Below are positions 23,578 to 35,509 of a stretch of 64,000 bases of DNA, in pieces; within the stretch, counting starts at the first letter, position 1; each line of letters starts with the position of its first letter. The notes beneath the pieces were generated by a model. The model was not told the DNA's origin. It was given only the letters and a program-made list of their open reading frames with translations, and did not search any database. Made by a program: the position numbers and the translations under genes. This DNA is from Laetiporus sulphureus 93-53. Lineage: Eukaryota; Basidiomycota; Agaricomycetes; Polyporales; Laetiporaceae. The DNA lies in assembly GCF_001632365.1 (NCBI RefSeq), contig NW_024468535.1, forward strand, positions 62,001-126,000, read 5' to 3'.

Positions 23578-24255
23578 GGTGGACGTGGTCGAGGAAAGAG
23601 AGCGGTGCTGAACCAGGGTTGTAATCGCAGCATTAGAGGGGCAAGTGTAGCATTCCCCGTATTGCAGATTGCCCGAGAATCATATGCGGGGAAAAAGATT
23701 TGTTGACTGCTGGCTTCCAGACGGTCGACATATCATATCTGGGTCTTAGGTGTTGATACCGCCGAACCAATCCCCATGACTGGCACTCCGCTCACGCCGG
23801 TGGCTCTGGCTCGCTGGCCAAGCGAGAAGTGCACTTACGCACCAAGAATCGCAGGCTGTGTGCACAAAGTTCCGAGGACATCTGCAAAGTCGAATGCCAG
23901 TTCCAGTCGCGAGTCGACGCGAATAGTGTACGTGTGTGTGACAAGCATCACGTGCGTTTCAAGCGCGTCTAGTCACAGGCCGTCGTCACGCATTTCTGGT
24001 CCATCCTCTCAGCAAGCCTCACGCCTCCTCACGCTCGCGACTGGCTCGAAGAGAGGCTTCTTTCTCCCCGTTTACACACTTACGCCGAGGAGGATTCACG
24101 GTTGCATGTAATCTGTCTGATGTACACTTCGCGAGTCAACAAAATTCCCTGCATCCTGACAAGCGCTTCGCTATCCCCGGATCCCCAAATGAAATGCTTT
24201 GGGTTGGCTCCGTCGATGTCGCGTCTCACTTGCTCCCGTGCTATCGACTACAACC
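23578..24255. other. Shared promoter region of the esterase pair
   Basis: 678 bp between the start codons of two divergent paralogues. No gene seen. It is presumably a bidirectional promoter; no clear palindromic or repeated site stood out. Confidence 0.5.
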
Positions 24256-26406
24256 ATGGGCCTTGCACTGAGCGTGCTCGCGGCGGCGTATGCCCTGTGG
24301 AAAGCGTACAGTGTGCTCTCAGCGTGGTACTTCCGTACGAGGCTCTACTACTACCCCGCCTCGCCAGTATCTGTAACAGTCAAGGACACGGGAGGGAAGG
24401 TTTACAGTGAATCATTGCGGACGTTCGTCGAGACTAGATGCCCCAGTCTATTCAGAGAGTTCCGGCCAGTGTGGTGGTTATTCAGGTTCGTCTCGCGTCC
24501 GTGATGCCGTCTCGGGATTGACAACAGAGTCGGGTAGTGGTCACCAGCAAACTGGCTATTCGGTTATTGGGGATTTCACCAAGATAGACAAGGTAGAATA
24601 TGAGAGGTGAGCAGACGCGTCGGCGGTCATTGAGCGATTGTTGGTTGTTCATCGATCTCCCGGAGGCGATGACTTGGTGTTGCGATAGACCTGCCTCCAC
24701 CTTCTATCCAGCCCAGATGAGCAGATAAAGCTCGGGCTTGATCCTTGAACTTAACATCCCGGACCAGGATAGGGTCAACGGGTCGTAGCATACCTCCTCT
24801 GTTTGCTAGCCCAGGTGAACTCTTCGACAGCATACAAGCTTCGAACTAGAGTTCACTCTCTTATCCGCTCCCCATAAGTTCGGGTAGCAGTTTCACAAGC
24901 CTCGAATGCCTAACAATACTGCTGTTGATCCTTATGGGCCATTAGAAGGTTCATGAGCTCTGTATGAGCTATGCGCGAAGTGCCCGCCTCTCTATAGCCA
25001 GCATACACCCTTTGGATCTGACAAGAAGCCAATTGTTGCTAACTCCTGGTCATAGGACGCTTCTACGCACATTGGATGGTGGCACGATGTGAGTTCCATC
25101 CTGTCCTACTGTCTGCTCATAATTCCATGTAACATTCCCCAAGAGGACTGGACTTCACACCTCCAGAAAGCAAAGAGAAGCTACCAGACGAGACACCAAT
25201 TGTCGTCGTCATGCATGGCTTAACTGGGGGTGAGTTTGACCGTACTCACCTCTAGTAATGTGACTGAACCTCGCGAATCCTAGGATCATATGAGTCATAT
25301 GTACGAGCTGTCCTTGCCCCCGTGTGCACGCCAAAGGGGCAGGGCGGGCTTGGCTACAGAGCCACTGTGGTCAACTTCCGTGGATGTGAGCACACTAGCT
25401 GTTTTCCTGCCTCTACGTAGGCTGATCATCGATACGATCAGGTGCAGGAATCCCGATTACTAGTCCACAACTGTACTCAGCTGGACATACTGAGGACATT
25501 CGGGTTGCAGTGTATCACATCACGAAGCGCTATCCGCGAGCCCTTCTGCTCGGGTTGGGCTTTTCGCTTGGCGCGAACGTGCTCACTCGATACCTGGCGG
25601 AGGAGGGAGAGAACAGCAGGCTTTCATCTGCATGCGTTCTGGCTTGTGTATGTTCGCAGTCCTGCTGCGCTCCATTTGCAATATGACTGACCTGTTTGCA
25701 GCCATGGGATCTGCTCAAGAACAGTGAAGCGTGAGTATTCGCATCATTGGCAGTATTTATGTCTCATAACGGCTTGCATTCCAGGCTCGAGGGCGGATGG
25801 TTCCATCGCACGGTCTATTCTAGCGCGCTAGGCTCTAACCTGCAGGGCATCGTCAAGAGACATGCGGATTCTCTCAGCAAGTTCAAGGACCACCCAGTTG
25901 GCCAAGCCGTCGCGCCCTGCGTCGCACTCAAATCTCCCACCATGGAGATGTTCGACAACACATTCAACCGCATCGCAGGCGGGTCGATGCCACCATTCCC
26001 GTTTCCGGACGCGCAGGCGTACTATGTCTGGGCGTCGAGCCACCACGTCCTCCCTCGCGTGCGCGTGCCGTTCCTCGCGCTCAACTCGGAGGACGACCCG
26101 ATCGTGCAGGTGCTCCCTATCGAGGCGGGCGGGAATGAGTACGTCGTGTTTGCGGTGACGAAGAAGGGCGGGCACCTTGGGTGGTTTGAGGCGGGGAAGC
26201 GGAGGTGGTTCACGAAGCCGGTAATGGAGTGGCTGAAGGCGGTCGGCGAGGACATGGTGGTGGGGAACAGAGATGGCAAGCCAATTTATGAGGTCGATGG
26301 GTTCCTGAAGGAGGAGGGCCGCGATGATATTGGATGCATGGAGATTGAGCGAGGCCGTCGCGTTGTCGATGTGGAGGCCCAGGATGGCGTTCTCTCTGGT
26401 CTATGA
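24256..26406 (+). CDS. EHT1/ABHD3-like alpha/beta hydrolase, copy B
   Basis: 458 residues from exons 24256-24485, 24538-24606, 25056-25088, 25144-25229, 25284-25385, 25442-25647, 25702-25730 and 25785-26406. It starts with a hydrophobic segment (LALSVLAAAYALWKAYSVL). It keeps VVVMHGLTGGSYESYVRA, VNFRGC, the elbow GLGFSLGANVL, the acid in NSEDDPIV and the His in KKGGHLGWFE, so it should be active. It is paralogous to copy A over the whole length, including the C-terminal VDGFLKEEGRDDIGCMEIE. Its second intron (24607-25055) is 449 nt where copy A has 46 nt. The likely role is ester synthesis or hydrolysis on medium-chain acyl groups; the division of labour with copy A is unknown. Confidence 0.93.
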
Positions 26407-26735
26407 CCGTGCTGCATTATCTGACCATTGATGTAGATGTAGACTTAGAACTGATTGGATTGCTTCTTCTTCTCTGCCAACACTCTTGTATGACCCGCCA
26501 TCAAGTTGATTGTCGGTGGCCAGCACTTGTGCGCCAACGCATGCCTTTCTCCTTCCCTCTCCTGCAGTATCAAAGTCACTCTGCTCCATCTGTCTGTACT
26601 CGCAATCCAATCAATGCCAGTCCCCTTGCGCATACCAGGCTAATGTGTCCGATGCCGATGCTATGGCTTAGCACATGCCGCCATTGTAAGGCACACCTGC
26701 TATCTGACTCACCATGAGAAAGAAACTCTTGGGTT
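26407..26735. other. Short intergenic stretch
   Basis: 329 bp between two genes on the same strand. Nothing recognisable is present beyond pyrimidine-rich stretches. Confidence 0.5.
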
Positions 26736-28241
26736 ATGATCCGTATGCCGCAATGGTCTCCGTCGTACCTTCAACTTCAACGGCTATTGGCACTCCTTTC
26801 CATGTCGGCATACGGCGCCATTCTCAGCAAGAGTGGATCCGAACCCCTCCCTTCTACTCAATGGCAGCTGCAGGGCAAGGGCGGACCATCAGCAGCCGCT
26901 CCGAACTATGTCACTATCCACCATCTCACTCTTTTGGAGGCTCGCACTCTTCCGGGGCTAGTTGAATACCTTCATGGGGTCTTCGCAGACGAGCTGCTGC
27001 GAGGAATGACCTACCCGCAAGAGATCCTCTCCGGCGAGGTTTACACGCAGGAGCAATTTGAAGCGTACTACTTCGCCGCCGACGTCCTCGTTGCCGTCCT
27101 CGGAAACGAAGGTGAAGCCGCGGGGGAGAATGCCGAGCCGTCTCGCTATACTGTTGTTCCGTATGGAATCGAAGAGGCACGCAGCGGTCGGCAGTGGGAA
27201 GAGTGTGTTGCAGGCTGCTATTATGTGAGTGTCCAACTCATGTTCGAAAACGTGTTGTCTCGCTTCATGTCCGTCTAATTTGCGCTAGCCTGGAGCGTAC
27301 GATAGGCCAATTTGACTGATACACATGCGCATATTTGCAGGTCAAACCAAACTATCCTGGTCGATCATCGCACGTGAGTATCTCATCGAAGGCAGTATCA
27401 TCGTGCATGCATATGTGAAGGGGCCACAGCCATAAGGAGGCCTCTTTCGGACGAAGTATACTCGTCGTCCTGGAGTTCGTAGCCGTTTCGCAGATCCTCA
27501 TTTCCGGACAGCTTGGCTTACCTTTGTGCTCATCGCGTCATGCGTGTCCACATTGCGGCATTACGCATATTGGACCTGAAATCCAATTGCAGCGGCGGGA
27601 TTACCGGTGGGGAAGTCGAAGAGTGGAGCCCGTGCCGACAGGATTCGGTGTCATAAACGGCCATACCATGTAATTGAAGAGCAATTTCCCCTGAGCCTAT
27701 CTATCACACGCCCTTCCAAGTATTCATTACAATCTATTTCAGATCTGCAACGCCGGCTTTCTCGTACCGGTCTCGCAGCGCGCAAAGGGCGTCGGCAGGG
27801 TGCTTGCCCGCTCTTACCTTTACTATGGGCCGCGTCTCGGATACGAAGCCAGTGTCTTCAACCTGGTCTACGTCAATAATGTTGCCAGTGTCCGGTAAGT
27901 GCCGCGATTATCATTGCATGATCGCAACTTCTTTCCCATCTTGTCGTCTCCGCAATTACTCGCGGTCTATCTTCGAGATTACACACGTACACGGTTTGAT
28001 CACTCGGATCTTCGACATTGAATTGGTTGTAATGATCATTACCTTTTGAACTCCACGCATGTCCCAGGCTACCTTGTGTGCAGGAACTCATACTCTCGCG
28101 CTGTATAGACTTTGGGAGGCTCTCGACTTTATCAAGGCAGGGCTCATTCCCCGTGCGGGGCGTCTCAAGAAAGCGGACGGATCTGGTGAGGAGTACGTAG
28201 ATGCCTGGGTGTTCTATCGCCGCTTCGACAAGGAGAGCTAG
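26736..28241 (+). CDS. MPR1: MPR1-like N-acetyltransferase (GNAT fold)
   Basis: 268 residues from exons 26736-27224, 27341-27373, 27743-27894 and 28109-28241. Marks shared with yeast MPR1 are MTYPQ, the strand CYYVKPNYPGRSSHICNAGF, the acetyl-CoA loop QRAKGVGRVLA (RxxGxG/A type), YYGPRLGYEASVFNLVYVNN and LWEALDFIKAGLIPRAG. MPR1 acetylates L-azetidine-2-carboxylate and proline-pathway intermediates and lowers oxidative stress. Here only the family is shown, not the substrate. All three introns (116, 369 and 214 nt) exceed the local norm. The start codon is uncertain; ATG at 26745 is also in frame. It lies 330 bp after esterase copy B on the same strand, with no evidence of co-transcription. 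Confidence 0.85.
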
Positions 28242-31200
28242 GCTCAATATCAGCAAATTTGGCTACGTAACGATGGCATAGTTGGGGAACAGAGTTGCCG
28301 CAAGTGGCCCATCAAGGAAGGATTTCCATACGTCTTCAGACCGCCCTTTCTTAACTACGCGGCGATCGGAACGTCGGCTGGCCATCAGTTCAGCAATCGG
28401 TCTCTGTGCCCCTGGGAGCCCAGATTCGTAGATGCGCGTTTAGACTCGCTTCAAATCCGCAAAGCCGGACACATCGAACCAAATCCCGCCTCTGCCGAAT
28501 GTTCTGCTCATCGCTAATATTGATGTTGATGTCATGATTACCAAAATCCTTCGGCACAGACAGCATCGGGGGTGTCCCGCAGGTCTACTCCCGGAGCGAA
28601 GCGCATCCATCCAAAGTCCGCTGGGAGGTGGCCGCCAAGGTTAGCCGAATGTCATGCGGTGGGCGATGCGCCAAACTGTTCGTTACTCTTGGGGCGATGG
28701 TGAGAGCAGCATCATACTGCCGTCATGGGTTTGATGCAGCGCACGGACCAGTGCGTCTCCCGCGCGCTCTGGGATGTGCATGTGACGATTCCGGGGTTGC
28801 AGACTATACATCGATGGAACTCTGACCCACGCTGCTTTCTTACCTCCGAGACGTTGGCTGTAGATGACTCAGGACTCAGTGGACAGTCACCCCCCTTGCC
28901 CTAGACAAATGGTGTCAGGTAACGATTGGCACATGTATAGCCTTACTGCACGGTTTACGCACCGGAGGCTGTGGCGTTGGCGGGGCAGCGGCCTGATCGT
29001 TGAGCGCGGCTTTACCTCCAACAGAAATATCTGACGATCACCGGCCCATAGGCGATGCATAGATTTATTTCGCGGGTAATGCCCATGATCTGTTTTGAAA
29101 GCTTCCACGCGCGTCGTCAATCTTCGTGCAGGCGGCAAGCCTCGTGGTGCTATAGTTATTACGGCCTGGGAGAGTTCTGAGCAACCCCGCAGTTTGGGTT
29201 GGCTGGTGGGTCTGGGCACGTCAGGCGAAGTCGCTCGAGTCCGCTGGGATGCGAGGAGAGGAGGGAGGAAGTCTATTGAGACGAGAAGCTTATTCCACGA
29301 GCTTTCCTCGTGTCTACAGACGAAGGTAGGTGTAACACCCGTTATGTTAATAAAAACTGAAAGGCCGTTCAGGTAGTATAGGATCAGTCCAAAACAAGGC
29401 TATGAAGGCACCGGAATGACGTTTGGGGAAGATGAGCGCCTTCTACACTATCGCAGGGCGCTTTGGAGAACTCGCGAAGAGCTGTCCATGGTGAACTCTG
29501 TAACGAGGCTGCGAGTGTCTCGAAGACGCGAACCGTCGTGCGTTGCAAGGATTTCGTCTTACTCAAGGATTACTCAAGGACTCGTAACGCGTTCGTTGAC
29601 CCCCTCAACGACAGAAGAAGCGCCACTGTGGATGACTCGACACGATCAGTACTCAGCCATCGATCATCGTGTAGGGCGATTGAGGTGTTCAATTGCTCGA
29701 TGCAAGAAGGCGAGAAGGCTGTCAACCCCCACCTCGACCCCAGAGTGCATGTTCTGTGAGGTAAAAAGCAGGCCACGATTATCTTTAGCTAAGTCTAGGC
29801 TCGCAAGCGATATCGGACGGCAGCCACGAGCTCTGATCACCGCTTCCCCGCTGATGCAGCTCCAGGGGCAGTGGACGACGGGCGATGCTCGAAGCATGAA
29901 TGTCTGTCCACCCGTTGCACACCAGAGCGTCGTCGTGGACTGGATCGTCCACAGAAGGCAGGTTTCGTCCTCCCGTGAGCTGCCCTTCAGTTGGTCCATG
30001 TGTGCGCGCTGTGATCCCGATGGAACAACGAGGCTGCGGAATCAAAATTTGCTGTAATTCGCTTACTAGGGTATTTGCCGACGGTGGTCAGAACTCAGCT
30101 GGACGTCAACGTGAGAGCCGTTACGACACCTCCTTGCAACGAGGCAGAGAAGACGTGCTCAACCGTTCATGCGTAGATAGCATAGGAGAAGCATTGCCTG
30201 TTTGTTGTATATGCGTACTGCGCAGCGAGAGAAATTTGGGATCCTCCGGCGGCGATAGTGCGCAGATGGCCGTGCTGCTCAGTGCCGGTAGTTGGGATCT
30301 CAAAGGATACGGGGAAGACTGGACGGCGCGATCATAATCTTTTGAATGGGATGACTTGATATTACCAAACGCAGGAAGTACAAGGAGGCCGAGGGCTGTT
30401 GATCCGACAGTGATCGGTGAGGTGAGGCAGGCCGCAAGGCAACCTGTCCGACAACGTTGTAAGGATTTGTATCGTCAAATAAGGGTCCGGGCGCTGATGG
30501 GATGTTTTGTGAGAAAGCGTATGCGATGGCCAAAGGGATGTAGAAGCTGTTCTCGTGCACGTGTTGCGCGTTACGAGCGTATGTGATACCGGGTATGTTC
30601 GCATGTAGGCAGATTAAGAAAAGCCGACGAATACCGCATCGCCTGAGGACAGCGTCCTCTCGACTAATTGGTCGCGTATGACGCGCTTAGGATGCAGAGA
30701 CAATTGCTTATCACCCGGGGGGAGCACATCCATCCAAAGCGATGCACCTCAGTACCCGTCCTGGCTCACAACAGAAAATCACAGGCGCCGCATCGCACAA
30801 CGTGGCCTATCCCCGTCAAAGACAGCGAGGAAAAAAGCAAGCAAAAGAACCCCTAAGGAGGAGCGAGAACGCTCGGAGGCAGAATTCAAGCACGGAATGC
30901 GAACCTCGAGGCAGGAGCGTGTCGCTGCGATGTCGTAAGCCCTCCTTCAGAGACCTGGTATCCGCCGAGCTCGCGTACGGAGGGACGGAGGAGGGGGATA
31001 GCGGGAGAGGTCGAGTGCGACCCCGCGGCGCCCACGAGCATGCTGCATTGCATTGCATGTGAGGCTGATTGGTGACCTACGCGAGCGACGTTCCGGTAGA
31101 GCACGATGCTGCGATGGGCATAGCGTGCGGGCAGCTCGGGCCGGGAGCCAGCCCGAGTTCGCTTGGCTGTCAATGACCCTCGATGATACGGGATGGCAGT

Positions 31201-34200
31201 AAGCTCCAAACTCCAATGAGCAATGTTTCGGTTTGGAGGCGATTATCGATGACAATGCCATTCATGGTTTCGTGTGCGATGAGACCGACGATGTGGGTGC
31301 GCGTGCGCGTGCGCGTGCTCATGCCGGGAGTCTCAGCGAGCCCTAGCGCAAGCCGGGGCGGCGATGCTGGCTGCAGCGCAGAGGTGGACGTGTTTGGCAG
31401 CCAGTGTACAGGGTACATGTGCGCACGTGTAACGATGTGGAGCGTAGAACGGTTCATGCGGTCGACCTAGTGGGTGGGCTCGATGCGCGGTACTCGCCTC
31501 GAGGAACGACTTTGCGCGCAGTGCCAGTGTGTTGAAAAGAAAGAAGCTGACGTGTGTATATTCGATCTCCCGAGTGTGCGTGCAGCATGCCAGCACTCGC
31601 TAGCTGAGGTGCCTTGAAGCCGTTGACATGTCGATGCCCCGAACAGACGTCAGGTCACGCTGCCTTAGTCGGCTCAAAGACGATTTGAAAAGTACACTGC
31701 CCGATGCGACGTCGGCGTTGTCAGGAGAGCGAGGTGGCAGATCAGCAAAAAGACATCGAGCCTGCATGCAGTACAGGATCCATTCGTGCTTGAAGTTGGC
31801 AGAGGACGTCGATGGTCAAAAGACGGGTGAAACCCTCCGACGCGCGGCGGATCTCTGAGAACCTCGAGTCGCTGCAGCGGTGGCGTGCGATGAATGGGAG
31901 GGACGACGTGCTGGTCCGATGTTCCTGGATCTTGCTGTCTCGGCCAGACTCTCATCTGTACACATGTAAGGCAGAGATGGACGGATGAACAGGCGTATAT
32001 CTTCCGCCGTTGCACTGAGCGCGTACACCGCGCACGGAACGGTCTCCGTCATGGCCAAGCCCCTAACAGCTGACGATCACGTCTGCATCAGTTGTATCAA
32101 ATCGCGCAAGTGCGGCCGGCCGCTTATTTGCAACTCGCAATAGTCAAAAAATTGCGCCCGTAACGAGGCACTCTTCGCCACCCAGTTCAAAAATACGGGT
32201 GTCGAGCTCGGCTGGCGGGGTCGCACATGGCGGGACGGATCACACTGGTAGCGGCAGAGGAGGGGAAAGTGGCATGATACGGACGAGCACACAAGCGGGG
32301 CTAACAGTAAGTTACTTACATGGCTACTTACAGTAGGAGCAATCAGAGAGCAGCGCACTGACGCACAAAGCGGAAAGTATTCGACCAGCGCCCGGACCGA
32401 ACCTGAGACTCCGAGTTGCGCGTTTCACGTACAAGACGAGCGTATACAAGGTCGCCGCGATCATCATCAGAAAACCCCCTCCGCTTCCGATAGAACACAC
32501 GTGTCGCCCAGAAGCGCAGCTGACCCCTGGCGGCGAGGGGAAGGGGGGCATGTAAGTACCGCCCCGGTCGGAGGCTTCAGAAGAAAAGTCCATCCATGTC
32601 GCGGGATGTGCAGGACGCGGAGTGCGGAGTGCGGGACCCGGAACGCGGAGGAGGCCTGATATGTGTGATATGATAGGGAAAATCGTTACTGTGCTGCTGG
32701 CTGAGTGACGAGCCTCGCGAGACGGAGTGCTAGCTCAGACTCGGAAGCTCTGATCAAGTATGAGGAGTCTGAACCGCCTTCGGCCGCACGCCGTTCGGAG
32801 CAGATAGGGCCCCCGTTGAGACGGCCAAGGATGGCGGCCTGCGCAGAGCGCAGAGCGCAAGGGCGAGCGAGTCCCGAAAAGGCGAGAACGCGAGCCTCGT
32901 GTGTCGTTGCAGGGTCCTGCCAGTCCTGCCACGGCCCGGGGAGCCAGAGCCAGCCATCAACTTGGCTGAAACAACCCTCGAGCGGACACACAGACGTCAC
33001 CACTACGACTCGTAGCTACCAGCTTCCAAAATATAGATATGGGGCGTAGAGCGGGCCAACCCATCTCTGGCATGTCGTCGTCCACCTTCGATTCCGATGG
33101 ATCATCATCGAGTTTATCCACAGAACCGACGTGACGGTGGCGCAGGCAGCCTGAGCGCGAATTTCTGGATTTAGATTCGAGCGCTGGCTGCTTGCCGAGT
33201 TGTGACTCGAGTGCGATGCCTGCTGCAGATATACTAGTAGCTGTCGTAGGTCATGTCATGATCAAAGCCAAACACAACACTGAGTGTGATGAGCATGGGC
33301 GGTATGGAATGATCAGCCTGTCGCGCCTCCAGAGTCCGAGTCCAAGGACGCCTCTCCTCGTCAGATGATAGTGATAGTGATAGTAGCTCAACTTAGCGTA
33401 GACGTCCGACCGCACACCGCAACAATGATACGATTCAAGGGGCTCACACACACACAATGGAACCCTGTAGGGTCCACACTTCTCCGAGTATCGCAAACCA
33501 GCAATCCGCACAATGCGCTTCGATCCTTCACAATCATGCGTTTTGTCAGAACGATGACTCCAGCTATCCAGCTATCCCGGGAGACAGTGCGACAGGCACT
33601 GTGCCGGAAGCTATCCTGCCCGAGGACGCCTCCAAGCCCTTCGATGGAAAGAAAAAAAACTAACGGTGTACAGAGCGATCGACGCTAGGTACAAACACCT
33701 CCGCACCCACCACGACGCCACGATCGCCCGAAGAAGCACCGCACGGAAGGCCGCTCCCCATCGCAGCCTCCTCTTCGCAAACCACTCAGCACATCGTCGA
33801 TTGTCACCATCACGCGCACAAGAGAGGCTTTTGACATGTTTATCGTATTTAGAGTTTTTCGCTATTGTGAATTTACCTTAGCTAGCCTAAGCGGGACGAT
33901 GAATGCCTATGCCTATGCCTGTGCCTATACACCACTATAGATATCTTACTCTTGTGTAGTATGGTACAACAATGCTGTGAGTTCGGAGTCGGAGTCTCTT
34001 GTCAGTTGTCATGGAGGAAGATGGTCGTGAAAAGCAGAACGTGAAGCAGAAACCCATGCAAGCAAGCAATGCAAGAGAGAGAACAAGTTGCAAGTGATGA
34101 ACGGGGGGAAAAACGTTGTGCGGCGCAGATGGCGCACGCACACGGCGTGGTATAAGATAACGGGAGGGGATGCTTGAACTCTTTAGTCCGTGCAGAGCGA

Positions 34201-34349
34201 GCGTGGCGGCGCGTGCCGACGACGATTGTCGATAATAGGGGCGCGCCGGGACAGGAGCATGTAGAAGCAGGAAATGAAGTGCAAGCACGAACCGGCGAAC
34301 AAGCAATAAACAGAAACAAAAGCAAAAGTCACGACCGCAGCCCCGGTGT
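28242..34349. other. 6-kb stretch without a supported gene
   Basis: Only overlapping short frames on both strands, with no recognised domain, tRNA, transposase or reverse transcriptase motif. Simple repeats occur: GCGTGC units near 31295-31318, GATAGT units near 33367-33386 and TGCCTA/G units near 33903-33929. The last 400 bp probably hold the cyclin 3' untranslated region. It may be degenerate mobile DNA or long regulatory DNA; I cannot tell. Confidence 0.4.
33903..33929 (+). repeat. Short hexanucleotide tandem repeat (TGCCTA/TGCCTG)
   Basis: Four imperfect copies of a six-base unit in the presumed 3' flank of the cyclin gene. Confidence 0.7.
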
Positions 34350-35509
34350 CTACCATTTGCATGGCATCGCCCGGGCATAGTGGTCACCAGACATCTTGGA
34401 CGATTTCTTGATACTTGATGAGGAGTTTGCGCTGGTCGGTATTGGCCGGCCGTAGTTGACGCTCGACACGGCGCTTGCCGTGGAGTGTTTACGCGCCAAC
34501 GAGGAGACAGGTACCGAATCGCGCTCGAGTGCGCCAGGGGTCCCCATCGTACTTGTCGACACGATCCGCGCCGAGTTGTCGACGTACCCTGGCGGCGTTG
34601 GCGGACTGGCCGACGACGCCGGCGATGTCGATGTCGAATATGATGGCTCAGGGGTGTCGAGCTCGCCGGGCGTGTGCGGCGGCGAGGGGTAGGCAACGGA
34701 GTGATTCGACACTGGCGTGGAGACGACGGGCTTCGGCGGCGACGAGGAGACGCGCGTGGCGAATGATGGCGTGCTGGCGCTGGCGCTTGAGCCGGCAGCT
34801 GCATAGGGGGAGGTGGACGGCATGGGCGAGGGCGCTGGCGACGGGAGGGAGTACGTAGGATACGGGCCGGGGCCCTTGAAGTCGCGCCGTACCTTGAGCT
34901 CGAACTCCTTGAGCGCGTTGGGCTCGATGTTCAATTGCCACTCCAGATAGCTGCACATCTCACGCTCCATCTGATTGATCTCGCGAAGCGCAAACATGCC
35001 CTGGCCGACGATGGACCACGATTTGTTGCTGTAGGTGTCGTCGCAGATGACCTTGCTCGCGATCATGAACGCCGATATGAAGAGGCGGTGGCCAGAAGAC
35101 CCGCGTGCGGCGGGAAAGCGGGCTTTTAGGCGCTGCAGGAGGTAGAGCGCTGCAAAATGGACAGAGGTGTGGAGGCGGGTGCGGTGGAGGGCATATGCGA
35201 TGAAGAGGGCCAGCGGCGGGGAGGGCGCGGGCGGACGGGTTGTCGATAGCGGCGGGAGATCCGGGCACGCAAACAAATGCGTGACGAAGCGAGCGCACAG
35301 CTTGGCAGTCTCCTCATGCCCATAGTATGGATCGGGCTGGGACGGGGGCAGCCGGGAGAGGGTATCAGGGTGAGGCTGCGGGGATACGTCATGGGCGTGC
35401 TTACCACGCTGTGGGTCGTGGGCGCCGGCCGCGAGGAGGCCACTTTGGCGGGTTTGCGGAAGGTGGGCGAGGGGTGGCGGGCGACGGCGGGGCCTGAGAC
35501 GGTGGCCAT
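34350..35509 (-). CDS. PCL/Pho80-type cyclin
   Basis: 363 residues from exons 35509-35405 and 35336-34350; the 68-nt intron has a CTGAT branch-like site. The cyclin box spans about residues 40-165 (TAKLCARFVTHLF, HFAALYLLQRL, LFISAFMIASKVICDDTYSN, WSIVGQGMFALREINQMERE, YLEWQLNI). This matches fungal PCL1/2-like cyclins that pair with Pho85-type kinases in polarity and cell-cycle entry. The C-terminal half is a serine/proline-rich tail with many SP and TP sites, expected targets of its own kinase. The gene stands alone, with about 7.5 kb of gene-free DNA upstream and 6 kb downstream. The GT right at the stop (TGG-TAG) could mark a further short exon, but none is evident. Confidence 0.88.

Noticed and set aside
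29416..30057. 213-codon plus frame
   Set aside because: Long but rich in rare pairs and basic residues, no domain, and overlapped by similar frames on the other strand.
31290..31320. GCGTGC repeat as a possible Z-DNA or origin signal
   Set aside because: Only a few units and no supporting context; listed as a simple repeat within the gene-free stretch.
32052..32145. Short frame with CISCIKSRKC, like a Zn2Cys6 finger
   Set aside because: Spacing after the second Cys is one residue short, the frame stops at once and no partner exon is visible.
33935..34804. 289-codon proline/arginine-rich minus frame
   Set aside because: It overlaps the 3' half of the cyclin gene on the same strand in another frame, and its composition is that of a shifted-frame shadow.
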